A stretch of DNA of 64,000 bases. It comes from Pinus tabuliformis (Eukaryota > Streptophyta > Pinopsida > Pinales > Pinaceae). This document shows, piece after piece, positions 11,387 to 22,525 of the stretch. The position numbers and the translations under genes were made by a program. Numbering within the stretch: the first letter of the stretch is position 1; each line of letters starts with the position of its first letter. The notes under the pieces were generated by a model, which worked only from the letters and a program-made list of their open reading frames with translations, searched no databases and was not told the DNA's origin. Location: NCBI GenBank assembly GCA_031772625.1, contig CM062804.1, forward strand, positions 280,878,598-280,942,597, given 5' to 3'.

Positions 11387-12934
11387 GACATACATCATGG
11401 ACATGAATGTTTAGTGAGGAGGTGGTGCTTTATGACTTATCGGAAATCAAATTTTTAGCACAAGACTTCAGAAAAATCGCAATCGGTATAGCCCAGGAGT
11501 ATTTCATATAAAATCCAAAAAGGGTCCTTCTGAAATAAAATCACAATCACAATCAGAATGGGCAGGAGACAGAGAAACCATGTTCTTTTGTTATTCATTA
11601 TAGCCATGGACATGGGGTATGTATGAATTGGAGTGAATAATCATGTCGGGTTCAGTCTAATCACAAATCACAAATCGGTTGGGGTGAAAGGTTTATCATA
11701 AGTCATGTCTCCTTAAATTTTGCGATTGTGGGATCTCGGGGTGATGTCAGGGATGATGTCATAGTGACATCACTATGATGTGGCAGATGATGTGGAATGG
11801 TGACGTGGAAAATGATGTGGCAACTAACAAGTGACATGTTGATTATGTGGATCTGACGTCATTGCTAAAAAAATATTGCAATCGATGTTAGGATGAGGAA
11901 TGACTTTTTTAGAATTTTGCGATTTCAGTATAGGCACCCGATGCAATATAAATATAAATTGCAATGTATAATCCCGACAAGTGTAGGCCTTATTGCATAT
12001 CACAATAGGAAAAGAAAATGGTTCTTGCGATAGCTCTGGAAACAATATTTAAATGAAATGAAGTTGATAATCCCTCGGGTTCCAGTTATATCTCATATGG
12101 AAATCGGCAGTGTGTAACAAGTATAACCTTTAGACTCTTGGATACTCTGATAGCTTCAGACATGGGATTTAAATGAAATTAATTTTATAATCCTGCGGGT
12201 CCGAGATTAATCGCATATCACAATCGACAAGGTGTAGCAGACTTAAGATTTTTTAAAACCTACGGTAATCACAGATGTGGGGTTTTATGGTTTGTATTGG
12301 ATAATCTCCACGGGTCCAATTTATATCGCAATCACAATGGAGTTTGGTGGAGTGGTCTTGTGCCTTATGAAACTTGAGATGTGGGGTATGGATGTTATAT
12401 TTTAACTTGGTGGATTTAAATCTGTGTCCAGATCTAGAGTGATATCGCATATTGCAATCGATTAAGGCTTAGACTTAAGTTCTTTGGAACCTTTTGCGAT
12501 TGTTATGGATGGGGGCACTTATGATTTGGGATGTACCAATCGAGTCTGGTTTAATCGCAATCATAATGGAGTTTGGTGGATGGGTCTGAAGCCTTTGTAA
12601 CTTTGTTTATTTGTGATGTGGGGAAGCGAGATGAGTTGGAGGTTGTTAAAATTTCAACCTTAGGGGATTAAAACTACGATTTATTTTGTTTAAATAGCCC
12701 ATATTTTTTAATACTAAAGGTTTTTAAGCCTAACTATAGTTTTGATCTTGGGGGCTATTAAAATTTGGTTTTTTACGATAATCAAGGTTTAATAATTGGG
12801 TTTTAATTAAAAATCCTAAGTATTAAACTTTGATTATAAGATTTTTTCTAAAATAAAGGGTCCCTATTTTAATATAATATTTTTCATAGGAAATTTATAA
12901 TATATTAAAATGGGGGTTGTTGGACAGTACAACA
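11387..12934. repeat. Left copy of a long direct repeat, probable LTR, truncated by the gypsy array
   Basis: This segment matches 22526-23851 in direct orientation, starting at the shared ACATCATGG and ending at the shared GGATAGTACAACA/GGACAGTACAACA. Homology stops exactly at ACAACA in both copies. Its interior is made of degenerate units carrying TCGCAATCG-like motifs. It is about 220 bases longer than the right copy because of one extra interval between two 'aatggagtttggtgga' blocks (12336 and 12565). The left end is cut by the gypsy array. Read either way it has TG...CA-type ends (TGTTGTAC on the minus strand), as expected for an LTR. Confidence 0.65.
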
Positions 12935-12953
12935 ATTGGCAATTCATTGGAAG
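12935..12953 (+). other. Possible primer-binding site in plus orientation
   Basis: ATTGGCAATTCATTGGAAG directly follows the repeat end ACAACA. It shares its first eight bases and several later ones with the primer-site-like sequence beside the gypsy LTR at 3322. If real, the enclosing element runs left to right, opposite to the gypsy genes inside it. No polypurine tract is visible here for the minus orientation. Confidence 0.3.
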
Positions 12954-13311
12954 AACTAGTTATCTCTGATAAATGAAATTTTCCCAAAATTCAGTAAAAG
13001 TAATATAAGAAGTGAAAGCTACTTTTCAAAACATTTAGATAAATCAAATTACTCTGATTATAAAAGTCATTAACCTGCAATCCATTTTAAAAAGATTTCA
13101 TGAATGAAAAAGACCTATTTACCTGTATCAATCATTAATCAATTTATAAAAAATAAATTAAGGGGCCTTCTATGACTTACCTCTAAAATGTACTTGTTCA
13201 TCATAGGTAGAGCCACTGCCTCAACAAGGTTACCTTTTAACCAACAACAATCTAGTGTCCCATCCATTTAATAGTGCAATAGCTAGAGGTAAATTTTATT
13301 TTTTCTTATAT

Positions 13312-13403
<92 letters not shown>

Positions 13404-13962
13404 TAAAAATCCATTGTCCTGGTTTGGTGGTGAGCTAATGACAATGAAATTCACTGGTAACAATTAAACTGAACAAGATGGCTCGTGATGAGGCCCCTTG
13501 TCTTACAATTAAAAATCATAAGTCATTACCCTAATTTGGTGTTCAGAGTGGTAATGCCATTTTAATTGGTTCCCTACGAACATGGTAAGAAGTCTCGTGA
13601 TGAGACCTCTTATCTTTTTAGATTTATTATATTTTAGAATTACACTCTAAAAATTCCCTTTGTAATGGATAGGGAGGTTCGTTGACTCCTTAAGAGTTTT
13701 GGATGGTAAATTTGAGTTGAAAGTTTTAAGTCATCATATGGTCTTTACTTTTTAAGGATAACCTTTTTGGCTGAAACTAGAGTAAAAGGATATAATTTTT
13801 CTAGGTTTTTTAAATATTTTACAACTTAAAGGGAAAGATTTTCAGAGTTATATAATTTTATCTCATTTTTAAAATTGGTAACCACTTTTTAGAAATTCCT
13901 ACCTTCAAAATGAAAAATAAAAGTAACTTCAACAGATGTTTGAAAAGTCAATAGAGTACTAT
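12954..13962. other. Spacer with (TA)n tract, no gene seen
   Basis: No coding motif. Besides the (TA)n microsatellite, two similar blocks ending in 'tcgtgatgagrcc' followed by 'ttgtctta/cttatctt' occur at about 13484 and 13593. Confidence 0.4.
13314..13401. repeat. (TA)n microsatellite, about 88 bases
   Basis: An uninterrupted TA dinucleotide run. It is a likely hotspot for replication slippage and assembly error. Confidence 0.95.
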
Positions 13963-13989
13963 TTAACATTTATCTAACAACATCTGTAA

Positions 13990-15215
13990 AAGGAAAATAA
14001 ATTGCAGTAAGATGTACAATGGGAGTGTTTTTCTACAGATTTTATTCTTTATTCTATTTATTTTTTTAAGAAATTGAGAAAATAATTTCTTTAAGATGAG
14101 CCCATTGACAGGAACATAATCTCTCTTTCCTGATGAATCTTGAATTATAAATGTAGATGGGCTTATTTTTTCAACAATTTGAAATGGACAAAGCCATAAT
14201 TTCTGAAATTTGGTATGTTTCCATTTTTCTTCGTGTGATTTTTCTCGCTTGAGAACTAGATCTCCAACCTGGAAGGATATTGGTGTGACTGAACTTGCAT
14301 CAAAAGAATTTTTCACCATCTGTTGATGTTTGGTGTGTGTGAGTTTGGGTTTTTCCCTTTCCTCTTTTAGTTTTAAGATTTGTGAATTTCTTCATTGCAA
14401 TAAAGAAGGTGGTGCTTCTTTAATAAATTGAACTAGGACTAATGAAGGAAGAGCTAAATGTGATGGAATAATGGCTTCCTTCCCATACACTAGATTAAAT
14501 GGAGAAGTGCCTATAGAGGCATTTTGAGTTATCCTATCAGCCCATAGGGAAAATACCAAAGCTTTATGCTAGTTTATTTGATTTTGATATACATTTCTTT
14601 TGATTATTCTAAGGAGATTTTTATTAGTGGATTCCACCAAATCGTTTCCCTGGGGATAGTAATTAGCAGCATATTTGGGTTTAAAACCTCTCCTAATTGA
14701 AAATTCAATCATAGTTGTACCCGAAAAATAATATGAATTATCAAATATAAGTGCAGAAGGAAAACCAAATCTTGTAATGATAAATTGATCAATAAATTCA
14801 ATAATAGATTCAAAATTAACTACCTTTAGCGGAATTATTCTACCCACTTAGTGAAGTAATCTATAGTAGTCAAGTTATACCTATGTTGTTTAGAAGAATG
14901 AGGATGACATCCCCTATGATATCAAATCTCGATTGTTCAAATGGTTGTTCGATGTTGACTGGCTGTAGAGGCAAAGTTGGTTTCCTTTGTCTTCGAGTAG
15001 AACTTTGTCATGTTTTTCACTTCCTCACATATGTCTTGGCATCTTTGAAGAGAGTGGTCCAGTAGTATCCAACATGTAAGATTTTGTATGTTGTAGTATC
15101 TCCATCAAAGTGTCCACTTGCTGGTCCATCGTGAAGTTCTTGCAAAATTGTTTGCGCTTCAGATTTTTCTAAGAATATTAACAATATGGAATCATAGTTT
15201 CTCCTAAATAACACG
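13990..15215 (-). pseudogene. Gypsy integrase remnant
   Basis: Three blocks in order on the minus strand make up an integrase, the enzyme that inserts the cDNA into the genome. At 15017-15214 is an HHCC-type zinc region (L-H-D-G-P-A-S-G-H-F, then K-T-Y-V-R-K-C). At 14569-14847 is part of the catalytic core, with I-F-D-N for the second Asp and P-Q-G-N-D-L-V-E-S-T-N-K carrying the Glu. At 14090-14319 is the C-terminal domain (F-Q-V-G-D-L-V-L-K-R, then P-F-Q-I-V-E-K-I). The first catalytic Asp region (14850-15010) is broken by stops and frame changes. No chromodomain is seen after the C-terminal domain. Confidence 0.75.
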
Positions 15216-15241
15216 TTATCAATGATCTGATAACTTTTTTT

Positions 15242-16671
15242 TTATTTTAATTGCAATGCTCTTTTTCTTTTATAATTGAGCTCAAGAGGAGCATATCTAT
15301 TTTTCAAGTAAAAACTCAAATCATCATATTGGGAATCAACATCAATTACATTCACCTCATAAATGTGTTCATTGTTAGCTATGTCCCCATCAGCTGGTAT
15401 GTTGGATTCTCCTCTAAGAATCTTGTAAAAACCTTTCCCTCTAATAATTTTGGCTAGTTTTATTTCAATATCATATTCTTGCAGATTTGTTACCCAATTT
15501 TCTCTCTTTTCCCCTAATTTTTTCAGCAATAGTAATTACCTCACTACAAGGAATGAGACTATTACTTTTTTGTGTGTTTTTAAGAGAAAAGGTATAAAAT
15601 GATTTACATATTTATATACAGAAAATGCATGTTTTTCTTCTTCTAAATAATTCAATTCAGCACCCTTAAAATTTGACCTGAAAAATGAGATGGTTGCTTC
15701 AATTTTTTAATTATTAATTTGTGTCAAAACAACATTATAAGACATTGAAGAAGCAATGTGTAGAATATGAAATGATCAGAGACATTCAAAGTATTTAAAG
15801 AATGAGCATCGATAATTTCGTATTTAATTAAATCAAATGATTGCTTTTAATGCTGGCCCCATTTAAAAACTGTGTTTTTCTTAATCATTTGCTATAACGG
15901 TAAAATGATTTGTGAGAAATATGTGACAAAACTTTCAACAAAATTGATTTGTTCGAAGAATCATTGCATGATTTTTTTATTGTATGGTGAGAAATCTATG
16001 AAATTTCTCTTATTCTATCAGGGTTAATGTAAATTCCATTTTTTAACACAATAAATCCTAAGATTTTCCCTTCACTAAGGGTGAGAAAAGACCTTTTTGG
16101 ATTTAATGAAATACCATATTTTCTACAGCGTTCAAAAATCTATTTTAAGTCCTAAAAATGACTGTTTTTTTAATAAACAATAATATCATCTAGAAAAACA
16201 ACATCTATTTTATTTAACAAACTTTTGAATGCTATATCCATGGCTCGTTTGAGAGTGGCCCCTGCGTTTATTAAACCCAATGGCATTTTTTGGTAGGCAT
16301 AATCTCCTCGTTTGGTTATGAAAGTAGTCTTTAACCTATCATCTAGGTAGGCCATCATTTGGTTATATCCAGAGAAACCATCAAGGAAAGACATAAGTTC
16401 AAAACCGAAAAATGATCGTAAAATTTGTTCCATAGCGGATAGAGGCAAATTATCCTTTTGAATGCCTTATTAAGATTCCTAAAATCTATACAAATTCGGA
16501 TATCACCATTTTTTTCCTAACATGTACCAATTTGGAAACCCATCTTGAATGCCGAACAAAAAAATTATTTATTTCCTCAAGGAGTTTATTCAATTCTATT
16601 TTGATTTGATTTTCTAAGTTCGGTTGAATTTTCTTTAGTTTTTGTTGGACGGGTTTATCATTTGATATCAT
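15242..16671 (-). pseudogene. Gypsy reverse transcriptase and RNase H remnant
   Basis: At 16486-16671 the N-terminal RT segment is seen (K-P-V-Q-Q-K-L-K-K-I-Q-P-N-L, then V-R-H-S-R-W-V). At 16170-16448 come the palm (F-L-D-G-F-S-G-Y-N-Q) and the active-site region F-L-D-D, the usual YLDD with Tyr changed to Phe. The link between them (16449-16485) is frameshifted. Further on, decayed connection and RNase H sequence runs to 15242-15529, where G-E-K-R-E-N-W-V-T-N-L-Q-E-Y-D-I-E-I-K is typical of the gypsy RNase H end. RT copies element RNA into cDNA. Many stops make this copy inactive. Confidence 0.8.
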
Positions 16672-16866
16672 TGGGATTGTATGTTGAATGATAGAAGTTT
16701 CAAATGTTTTTTTATCTTTGTAACTCCAAGCAAGGACATCCTTATATTGATTTAAAAAATTGATGAAGGATAATATTTCTTTAGTCGAAATACCAAGTCC
16801 TAAATTGAAGTTTTGAGGATTAAGATCTATCCCAATATTTATTAATTCAATTCTCAGAGTTCAACT

Positions 16867-17545
16867 CTATAGTTTTGAATTAGTAACTCTTTTAAATCCA
16901 TATTTTAAATCATATAGATCCTCAAGTTTAACTACAAATTTTGTTATGGAATTATCCTCAAATTTTTGTTTTAATTGATCATCATGTTCATCTTCATCAA
17001 TTGTTTGGTCATCGTATGATTTTTCAGAAGTTAAGAAGTTTAAAATGTCTTCATCATCATTGAATACCTGCCAGTTGGTCATATTATTGGGAGTAGATGG
17101 CCTAAAGATTAATTCTACAGAAAATCTATCGGGACTGTAATCTTCAGATGGGATCAGTTTTGATGCAACGTTAAAAAGAAGGTCAGCATTGGCATTCTGA
17201 ATTCTATGAATAATAGAAATATTAAATGTTAAAAAATGTGAATTGAGAGATTGAACCAATGACTGATAATGCTTGAAGTGTGTAAAAATACAATGCATCA
17301 TGTTTCTCACTTGTTTAATTACAATTTATGAATCTCCATAAAATTTCAAGTATTTAATGTCAACGCTAGTTTCTTTATACATACCTTAGACCAATGCTTC
17401 AATTTCTGTCGTATTATTTGTGCATTCAAATTCCAATCTGCAAGTCAGCATTATCTTCACACCTTTAGGATTAATCAATATGCAACCTGCTCTTGCACCA
17501 TCACTTGATTTCAACCCATCAAAACACAATTTCCAGAATAAAGAG
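16867..17545 (-). pseudogene. Additional RNase H domain placed upstream of RT
   Basis: The minus strand at about 17300-17530 reads C-F-D-G-L-K-S-S-D-G-A-R-A-G, then C-T-N-N-T-T-E-I-E-A-L-V, then F-Y-G-D-S: the DG, NN..E..AL and GDS blocks of plant-type RNase HI. It continues into 16867-17310 with R-I-Q-N-A-N-A-D-L-L, matching the final 'N..AD.LA' block, then a linker (F-R-P-S-T-P-N-N). This is a second RNase H besides the one after RT, comparable to the extra RNase H of Tat-type gypsy elements. In the Tat order I know it follows RT-RH; here it sits between protease and RT. Stops lie at about 17328 and 17386. Confidence 0.75.
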
Positions 17546-18290
17546 TTTCTCTAGCATATTTACCCATCTGGAAAAGCCTATATGTGGAAAATCTTCAATT
17601 TGAGAAGTTACAGAATTACTCAAATGATGACTTTTGTGCTTTAAAATTCTTAAAAAATGATTAAGTAGGGTAGTTTCCAAGAATGTTGTTATTAAATGCT
17701 GTTGGCTCATAATCGCCTTCGAAATCCATTACCGAATGTTTCATGTGTTTTTCTGAGTCGATTCTAATTGATTTGGATTTCCATTAAATGGGAGCCATAA
17801 GTGAGACCAATTAGTGGAAAAATAATCATGTAGTTTTTTTTTACCAATCTCTACTAAGTATTAAACTGTATATAAATTTGGGATATCAGTAGCAAGTATG
17901 TCAATTATTTGACAAACTTCAGGATTTGAAGATAATCTAATAAGAACTAAATTCATTTCACCTATGACTTTGACTTTTGTCATATCGAGTTGCACAATGT
18001 GAAATGGGATTTCTGGGGTGACATGTTTAATTTTAGACAAACCGAATACAACATGATATTCGAAGAAGCCCCTGAATCTACCAAGCAGTTATGTACATTT
18101 TTATTAAATATTTCAAAAGTCAAGAGAAAAGGAGGAGCATGTGAGTTAGACTTGTCACCCATCACAATAGCATAAGAGGAATTGAATACTGGATGAATAG
18201 GAGGTTTACCCATTCTATTAGCAACTTTGGATACCACTACAGTAGGAAGAGGAGAAGCATGTACTACATTCAATTATTTGAGTAAAAAAT
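17546..18290 (-). pseudogene. Gypsy protease remnant with intact DSGA motif
   Basis: The 17980-18273 frame contains N-C-L-V-D-S-G-A-S-S-N-I-M, the retropepsin active-site motif, with a preceding Pro-rich lead. The C-terminal part can be followed in another frame (V-K-V-I-G-E-M-N-L-V-L-I, then I-D-I-L-A-T-D-I-P). The protease would mature Gag and Pol. It adjoins gag on the right and the upstream RNase H on the left, in line with a single polyprotein. A frameshift near 17980 breaks it. Confidence 0.75.
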
Positions 18291-18479
18291 TATGTTGTTG
18301 TTTCAGTTTAGTGAATTCATGGAGGGAAATGTTTTCTTTTATTTTATTCATATCCTCAACTATATTATACTCAATAGTATCTGAAACTACTAATGTTCTG
18401 GGTGAAGATGGAGAATTGGATGAAGATGGAATTACTTGGGGAGAAGTGGAAGTGGATTTTTAACAACAACTTTATCTTT

Positions 18480-19311
18480 AGCACTGGAACTTGAAGGTTT
18501 ATGTTTCTGAATTGATTTTATAAGATCAACTAGACCTTTAATTATTGTGCTAAAAGGTAATGCTTCATATTTGTTTTCACTATTGGAAATAGGGAGCATA
18601 AATTCCCACATTCCATTTGACTAAGTTATTTGTTCATCCTTGGATTCATCGGCAGAAAATGTTGCTTCTTCCTCATATTCAACATCTATTTTTTCATTAG
18701 AGATCATGTTTGGAGGTTGTGGACTACATGGTTGATTTCTTCTGAATGGTCTAAAAGGTTTTTTGGAAGAGGATTCAGCTACTTGTTTTTTGATCTCTAC
18801 CATCTCGTTAGACAAAGTTTTAAGAACTTGTTGTAAGCCTTCAAGATCAAAGAACACATATTTCATTAAATTTGGAATTAAATAATGGATCTGGAATTTT
18901 GAAATAACCAAAAAATTAAATTCTAGTGATGTCCTTGTAATAAAAATATTCCAAATTTAATGAAATATGTGCTAAAGGGATCTCCAGGTGCTTTCTTTTT
19001 AGCTTCATCCTTAAATGTAACATTTTTTAATTTTTTGTCTTCCATATCCTTTTTCTTTTCTAGTTCATTTATCCCCTTCTATACAGACACAAATTATTTC
19101 ATGTTATCTACCAATGTATTTTTATTAGCTCTATCTACAAAAATTCCTATGTTAGAAGGAAGAGATGAAATATACCATTCAATTTGTACATCGACACCAG
19201 GTCTAAAAGTAGCTCAGATTTTATTTAACAATTTCTAAATCTGGAATTGAAATCATTTTGCTTTTCCCCTAATTTTTTTTTTAAATTGGAAAGGTCATTA
19301 ATAAGAGATGT
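18480..19311 (-). pseudogene. Gypsy gag, C-terminal part (left of the solo LTR)
   Basis: The reading resumes exactly at the solo LTR boundary with S-L-I-N-D-L-S-N-L-K-K-K, then a decayed 'F..R.LPG.d...WYISSLPSNIGIFVDRANK' gag pattern (19080-19250). An acidic/basic linker in 18621-18911 follows, with K-K-P-F-R-P-F-R-R-N and a run of Glu/Asp. No CCHC knuckle is seen. Gag forms the virus-like particle. Together with 20458-21394 it makes one gag split by the insertion. Confidence 0.7.
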
Positions 19312-20457
19312 TGTGATGCAAGAAAGTGTTGCCTCTATGGACAGAGGCAATCTCTCTAGCCCTAGAGTGGGTCTAGTCACAGAAAGAACAGATCAACAAT
19401 AGATTTCCTTAAATACTCATAATTGGAGGCCTACCTCAACCGGTGGTCGATAGAGATCCGTTGCGCTACTCCAGCTTTCACTTCCTTTTCCTCAATGAGT
19501 GATCAACCTGAAGCAATGCAAAGGAAATACAACAAAGCACGTAACCGAAAAACAACAATGATCTATTTACTCACAAAGTCAACAAGTCATGAGCTATCAA
19601 GTAAATTACATACAAGGCATAGGAAAACATCATTGATTTTATTAAAAATGAAATAAGAGCAAGATTACAACCAAAGTCTTGACATCACAAGCCTTATCAG
19701 AGGGTCCGACCAGTGTATTTCTCAAGAATTAACTCTTTGAAGATGGATCTCCCAACATACAAAGTTTCTCTCTCACTCATAAGTTTTAGCACAAAGTTAA
19801 GGGCACTTCACAACCTTCCACAAGCTATCAACAATCCCACACTTGTCATACCCACACCAGCTATTTATCAAACTCAAAAGCACTAACAACACTACTCAAT
19901 CCAAGAATCTACCAACTAGCTGATCATAGCAATGGTGAGTGTTTAAATAGGAGGAGGAGTCTCCATGAAAGGTAGAAGAGAGAGCTTATCCCCAAGGAAG
20001 GTAGCACAAATAACGGAACTGCCATACCAGAGGAGGAAGGGCGACACAAACTATGCCAACAACCAGGTCTAGAAACATCTAGAAGGCCAACTATTGGAAC
20101 GAATTCGCCCAAATGGATCATCGCGAGTTTATAACTAAGCTTTAGCGCTGACATCACTAGTAGGAAATGTAGCGAGTCAGACCATCGCTAAAGATAGCAA
20201 GTGGCCTCGTGCTAGAGCATAAAATCAGACCGTCGTGGGAAACAGATGTACTTCCATGCTAGAAGCATAGTTGGACTATTTACAATTGCTGTTCATCGTG
20301 TATATTAAGTCCATTCTTGCGATGAGGCAGAAAACTTAGGAAAAGTGGGTCATTTGGCAATATAAGAGAGCATTTGTTTAGTATGAGAATGTTTCACTGG
20401 GACACATGACACAGTAGAAGGACTGGGGTGAAGGCAATGAAAAATTACTGTGTAATA
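19312..20457 (-). repeat. Solo LTR inserted in the gypsy gag
   Basis: A 1146-base TG-started segment related to the gypsy LTRs at 3322 and 10268 (shared 'ctctagccc..a..tgggtctag.cacag/a' block and a terminal TGTGTAAYA). The flanks are GATGT on the left and GATGC on the right, a five-base target duplication with one change. The gag reading frame breaks at one edge and resumes at the other. No internal region is present, so it is a solo LTR left by LTR-LTR recombination. Confidence 0.8.
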
Positions 20458-21394
20458 GATGCAGTTGACCCATCATCACTAAATTTAATAAAAAACAGTT
20501 CTTCAAAAATATCCCAACTAGTAATAGAATTGGCTGGTAATGAAAAGTACCAATTCTCTATTGATCCTGTAAGAGTGTACAGGAATTATCTAACAACACC
20601 ATCTTCTTCATATACCCCATTAAGTTTGATGGCTAACATATAGTTGTGAAGGTGTTCTTCAGTAGGTAACCCATCATCAGGATTGAATTTGGGAAGCCAT
20701 ATTTCAGGATGTTTTGGTAGAGGATGAAGTGGTGTTAGAATTTGAAGAGATCCCGGATTGAACCATGGTCTGGCTTCCATTGTAATAGCTGGAGAGGTGG
20801 ATGTGATGAAAGAAGAACTAGCAGCTATGATAGTACTACTTGAGGTAGCACTAGTTGTTTGTGTAGAGAAAATATAAATAGATGAAGTGAATGGTAGAGA
20901 GAAAGGAAATGAAAAAGGAAGAAATAGAGATATTGGTGACTGAGAGAATGAGGTAATCTCACTATTAGATGTTCGGAAATCTGATGCAGTAGTTTTCGTT
21001 TAGTGGGATTGAATTGGAAATTAAAATGGCAAGATGCCATGTTTTTCACTTTTGGACCGAGATAAAACACCAATTCCTTGAAAAATAGAAGTTATTCTTC
21101 CTTCAAAATCTTTGGATGGTCCAGGCTTCTCTGCTGAAATGAAGACATCTTCCAATTTCTTTATAAAAGCTTTAATTTTTAGTGATTCTGCAGTATAATC
21201 CATAGGGAAAATCTTAGGAAGTATTCTAGAAGACTTGAGAGGTGATTGTGCAACTCTTGATCTAAAAGTAGGAGATTCTGGAGAGAATCTGGAAGTTGTA
21301 AGATTTTTGGAGAGATAATTACTCTCAGAATGGCCTTTCCTTTTTGGACTAGACTTACTTTCCATTCATAGTCTACATGCCCTCCTCCTAGCAC
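20458..21394 (-). pseudogene. Gypsy gag, N-terminal part (right of the solo LTR)
   Basis: The reading starts near 21394 or 21365 with a Lys/Ser-rich region. Then 20586-20780 carries the gag core W-L-P-K-F-N-P-D-D-G-L-P-T-E-E-H-L. After one in-frame stop (20586-20588) the frame continues with F-L-Y-T-L-T-G-S-I-E-N-W-Y and S-L-P-A-N-S-I-T-S-W up to the solo LTR. This matches the retrotransposon gag domain ('F.G...A..WY..LP..SI.SW..F...F'). A frame change occurs at about 21021-21073. Confidence 0.75.
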
Positions 21395-22525
21395 CTAAAA
21401 GGCATTGAGGCCTAAAAAATCTCGACTTCAACATAGGAGAAAACCACCTAGTCCAGACCTTAAGACAACTCCTTTTCCGTTTAAGTAGTGGCTCTAGCTG
21501 GGGAGAATGGGGCCAGTTTCCCAATGAAAGATGATTTAATGAATGTGTAATGTTTATAGTGGAGTGAAATAGATGGATTTACAACAATGAATCAAATGGA
21601 AAAATAATTGCATTAATCTATTCTATAACCCGACATTGGTTAACTTTTATCTAGATGTGATCTATAATGATTTTCCTTAGTCAATGACAATATATATTGA
21701 TAAAACACTAATGGAAATGAAACTTATTTCAAGATGATTAGCTCGATTAACTAGTTAATCAAAATAATGTGTAAACTCATATCACATTTAGAATATCATA
21801 AAAAATTGCTTAACATGTATAAAATATCAATGGAAGCATGATCAATAATGAATACATGTAAAATTGTTCTTTAAGTATGAAGTAATGAGCACCTTGTAAA
21901 GATAAATTTCCTATTTACTTATGAACAAAATAGAGGTACAATGGTAGAAATACCAGATATACTTCGCTCAGCTCATAAAATAAATAGCAGTGGTTTATTC
22001 CTTCTCACAAAGATTATTCGATAAGTACAGTAGTGCAACTTCTCAAATTTTTTTATGAAAATTCAAAAACAATGTTCCATTCATTCTATTGAGAAAAGTA
22101 TGAAAGTGCAATATTGAGAGCTTTCGTAAGCCTTTCTTCATAAAATTTAGGACCTTTATTTACTACAACAGCTAATCTTAAATAATAGATAACAACTCTA
22201 ATCTATTGTGTAGAGCATTGAGGGCATTAAATAGATCCGTTCAACAATTCTTGAAGGAAAACAATATTTTGGTAGAAGATTCTGAAAATGGTTTGATGTC
22301 ATCATTAGCTTCATTTGTTCCATTGAATTATTTGGATGTCTATCTGTCTGTTTGAACTGATCTGCCACTGATCAACACATGTCTCTTTCTCTGTAATGAA
22401 CCTAAACACGAAAAACAATAATCAATAAGATATAAATAAATGAAGACTAATTAGTGAGTTTTATTTGAAACAAATCACTTTTGTAAGAAATTAGGAAAAT
22501 GTGGAGCACAATAAGTCTAACACGA
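21395..22525. other. Leader or spacer between gypsy gag and right repeat, no gene seen
   Basis: AT-rich and without long frames. Minus-strand TTTAGGTTCATTACAG near 22400-22420 looks like a splice acceptor context, but no partner is clear. Confidence 0.35.

Larger units (their letters stand above)
12935..22525 (-). mobile_element. Decayed Ty3-gypsy body with extra RNase H upstream of RT
   Basis: Order in element direction (right to left): leader, gag (split by a solo LTR), protease, additional RNase H, RT, RNase H, integrase. Every domain has stops or shifts. It is enclosed by the direct repeats 11387-12934 and 22526-23851. They may be its own LTRs, but the expected PBS at the right and polypurine tract at the left (minus orientation) are not visible. 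Alternatively the body is nested in an opposite-strand element to which those repeats belong. Confidence 0.7.

Noticed and set aside
13255..13467. Plus frame with a long alternating Tyr-Ile peptide
   Set aside because: It is the translation of the (TA)n microsatellite, not a gene.
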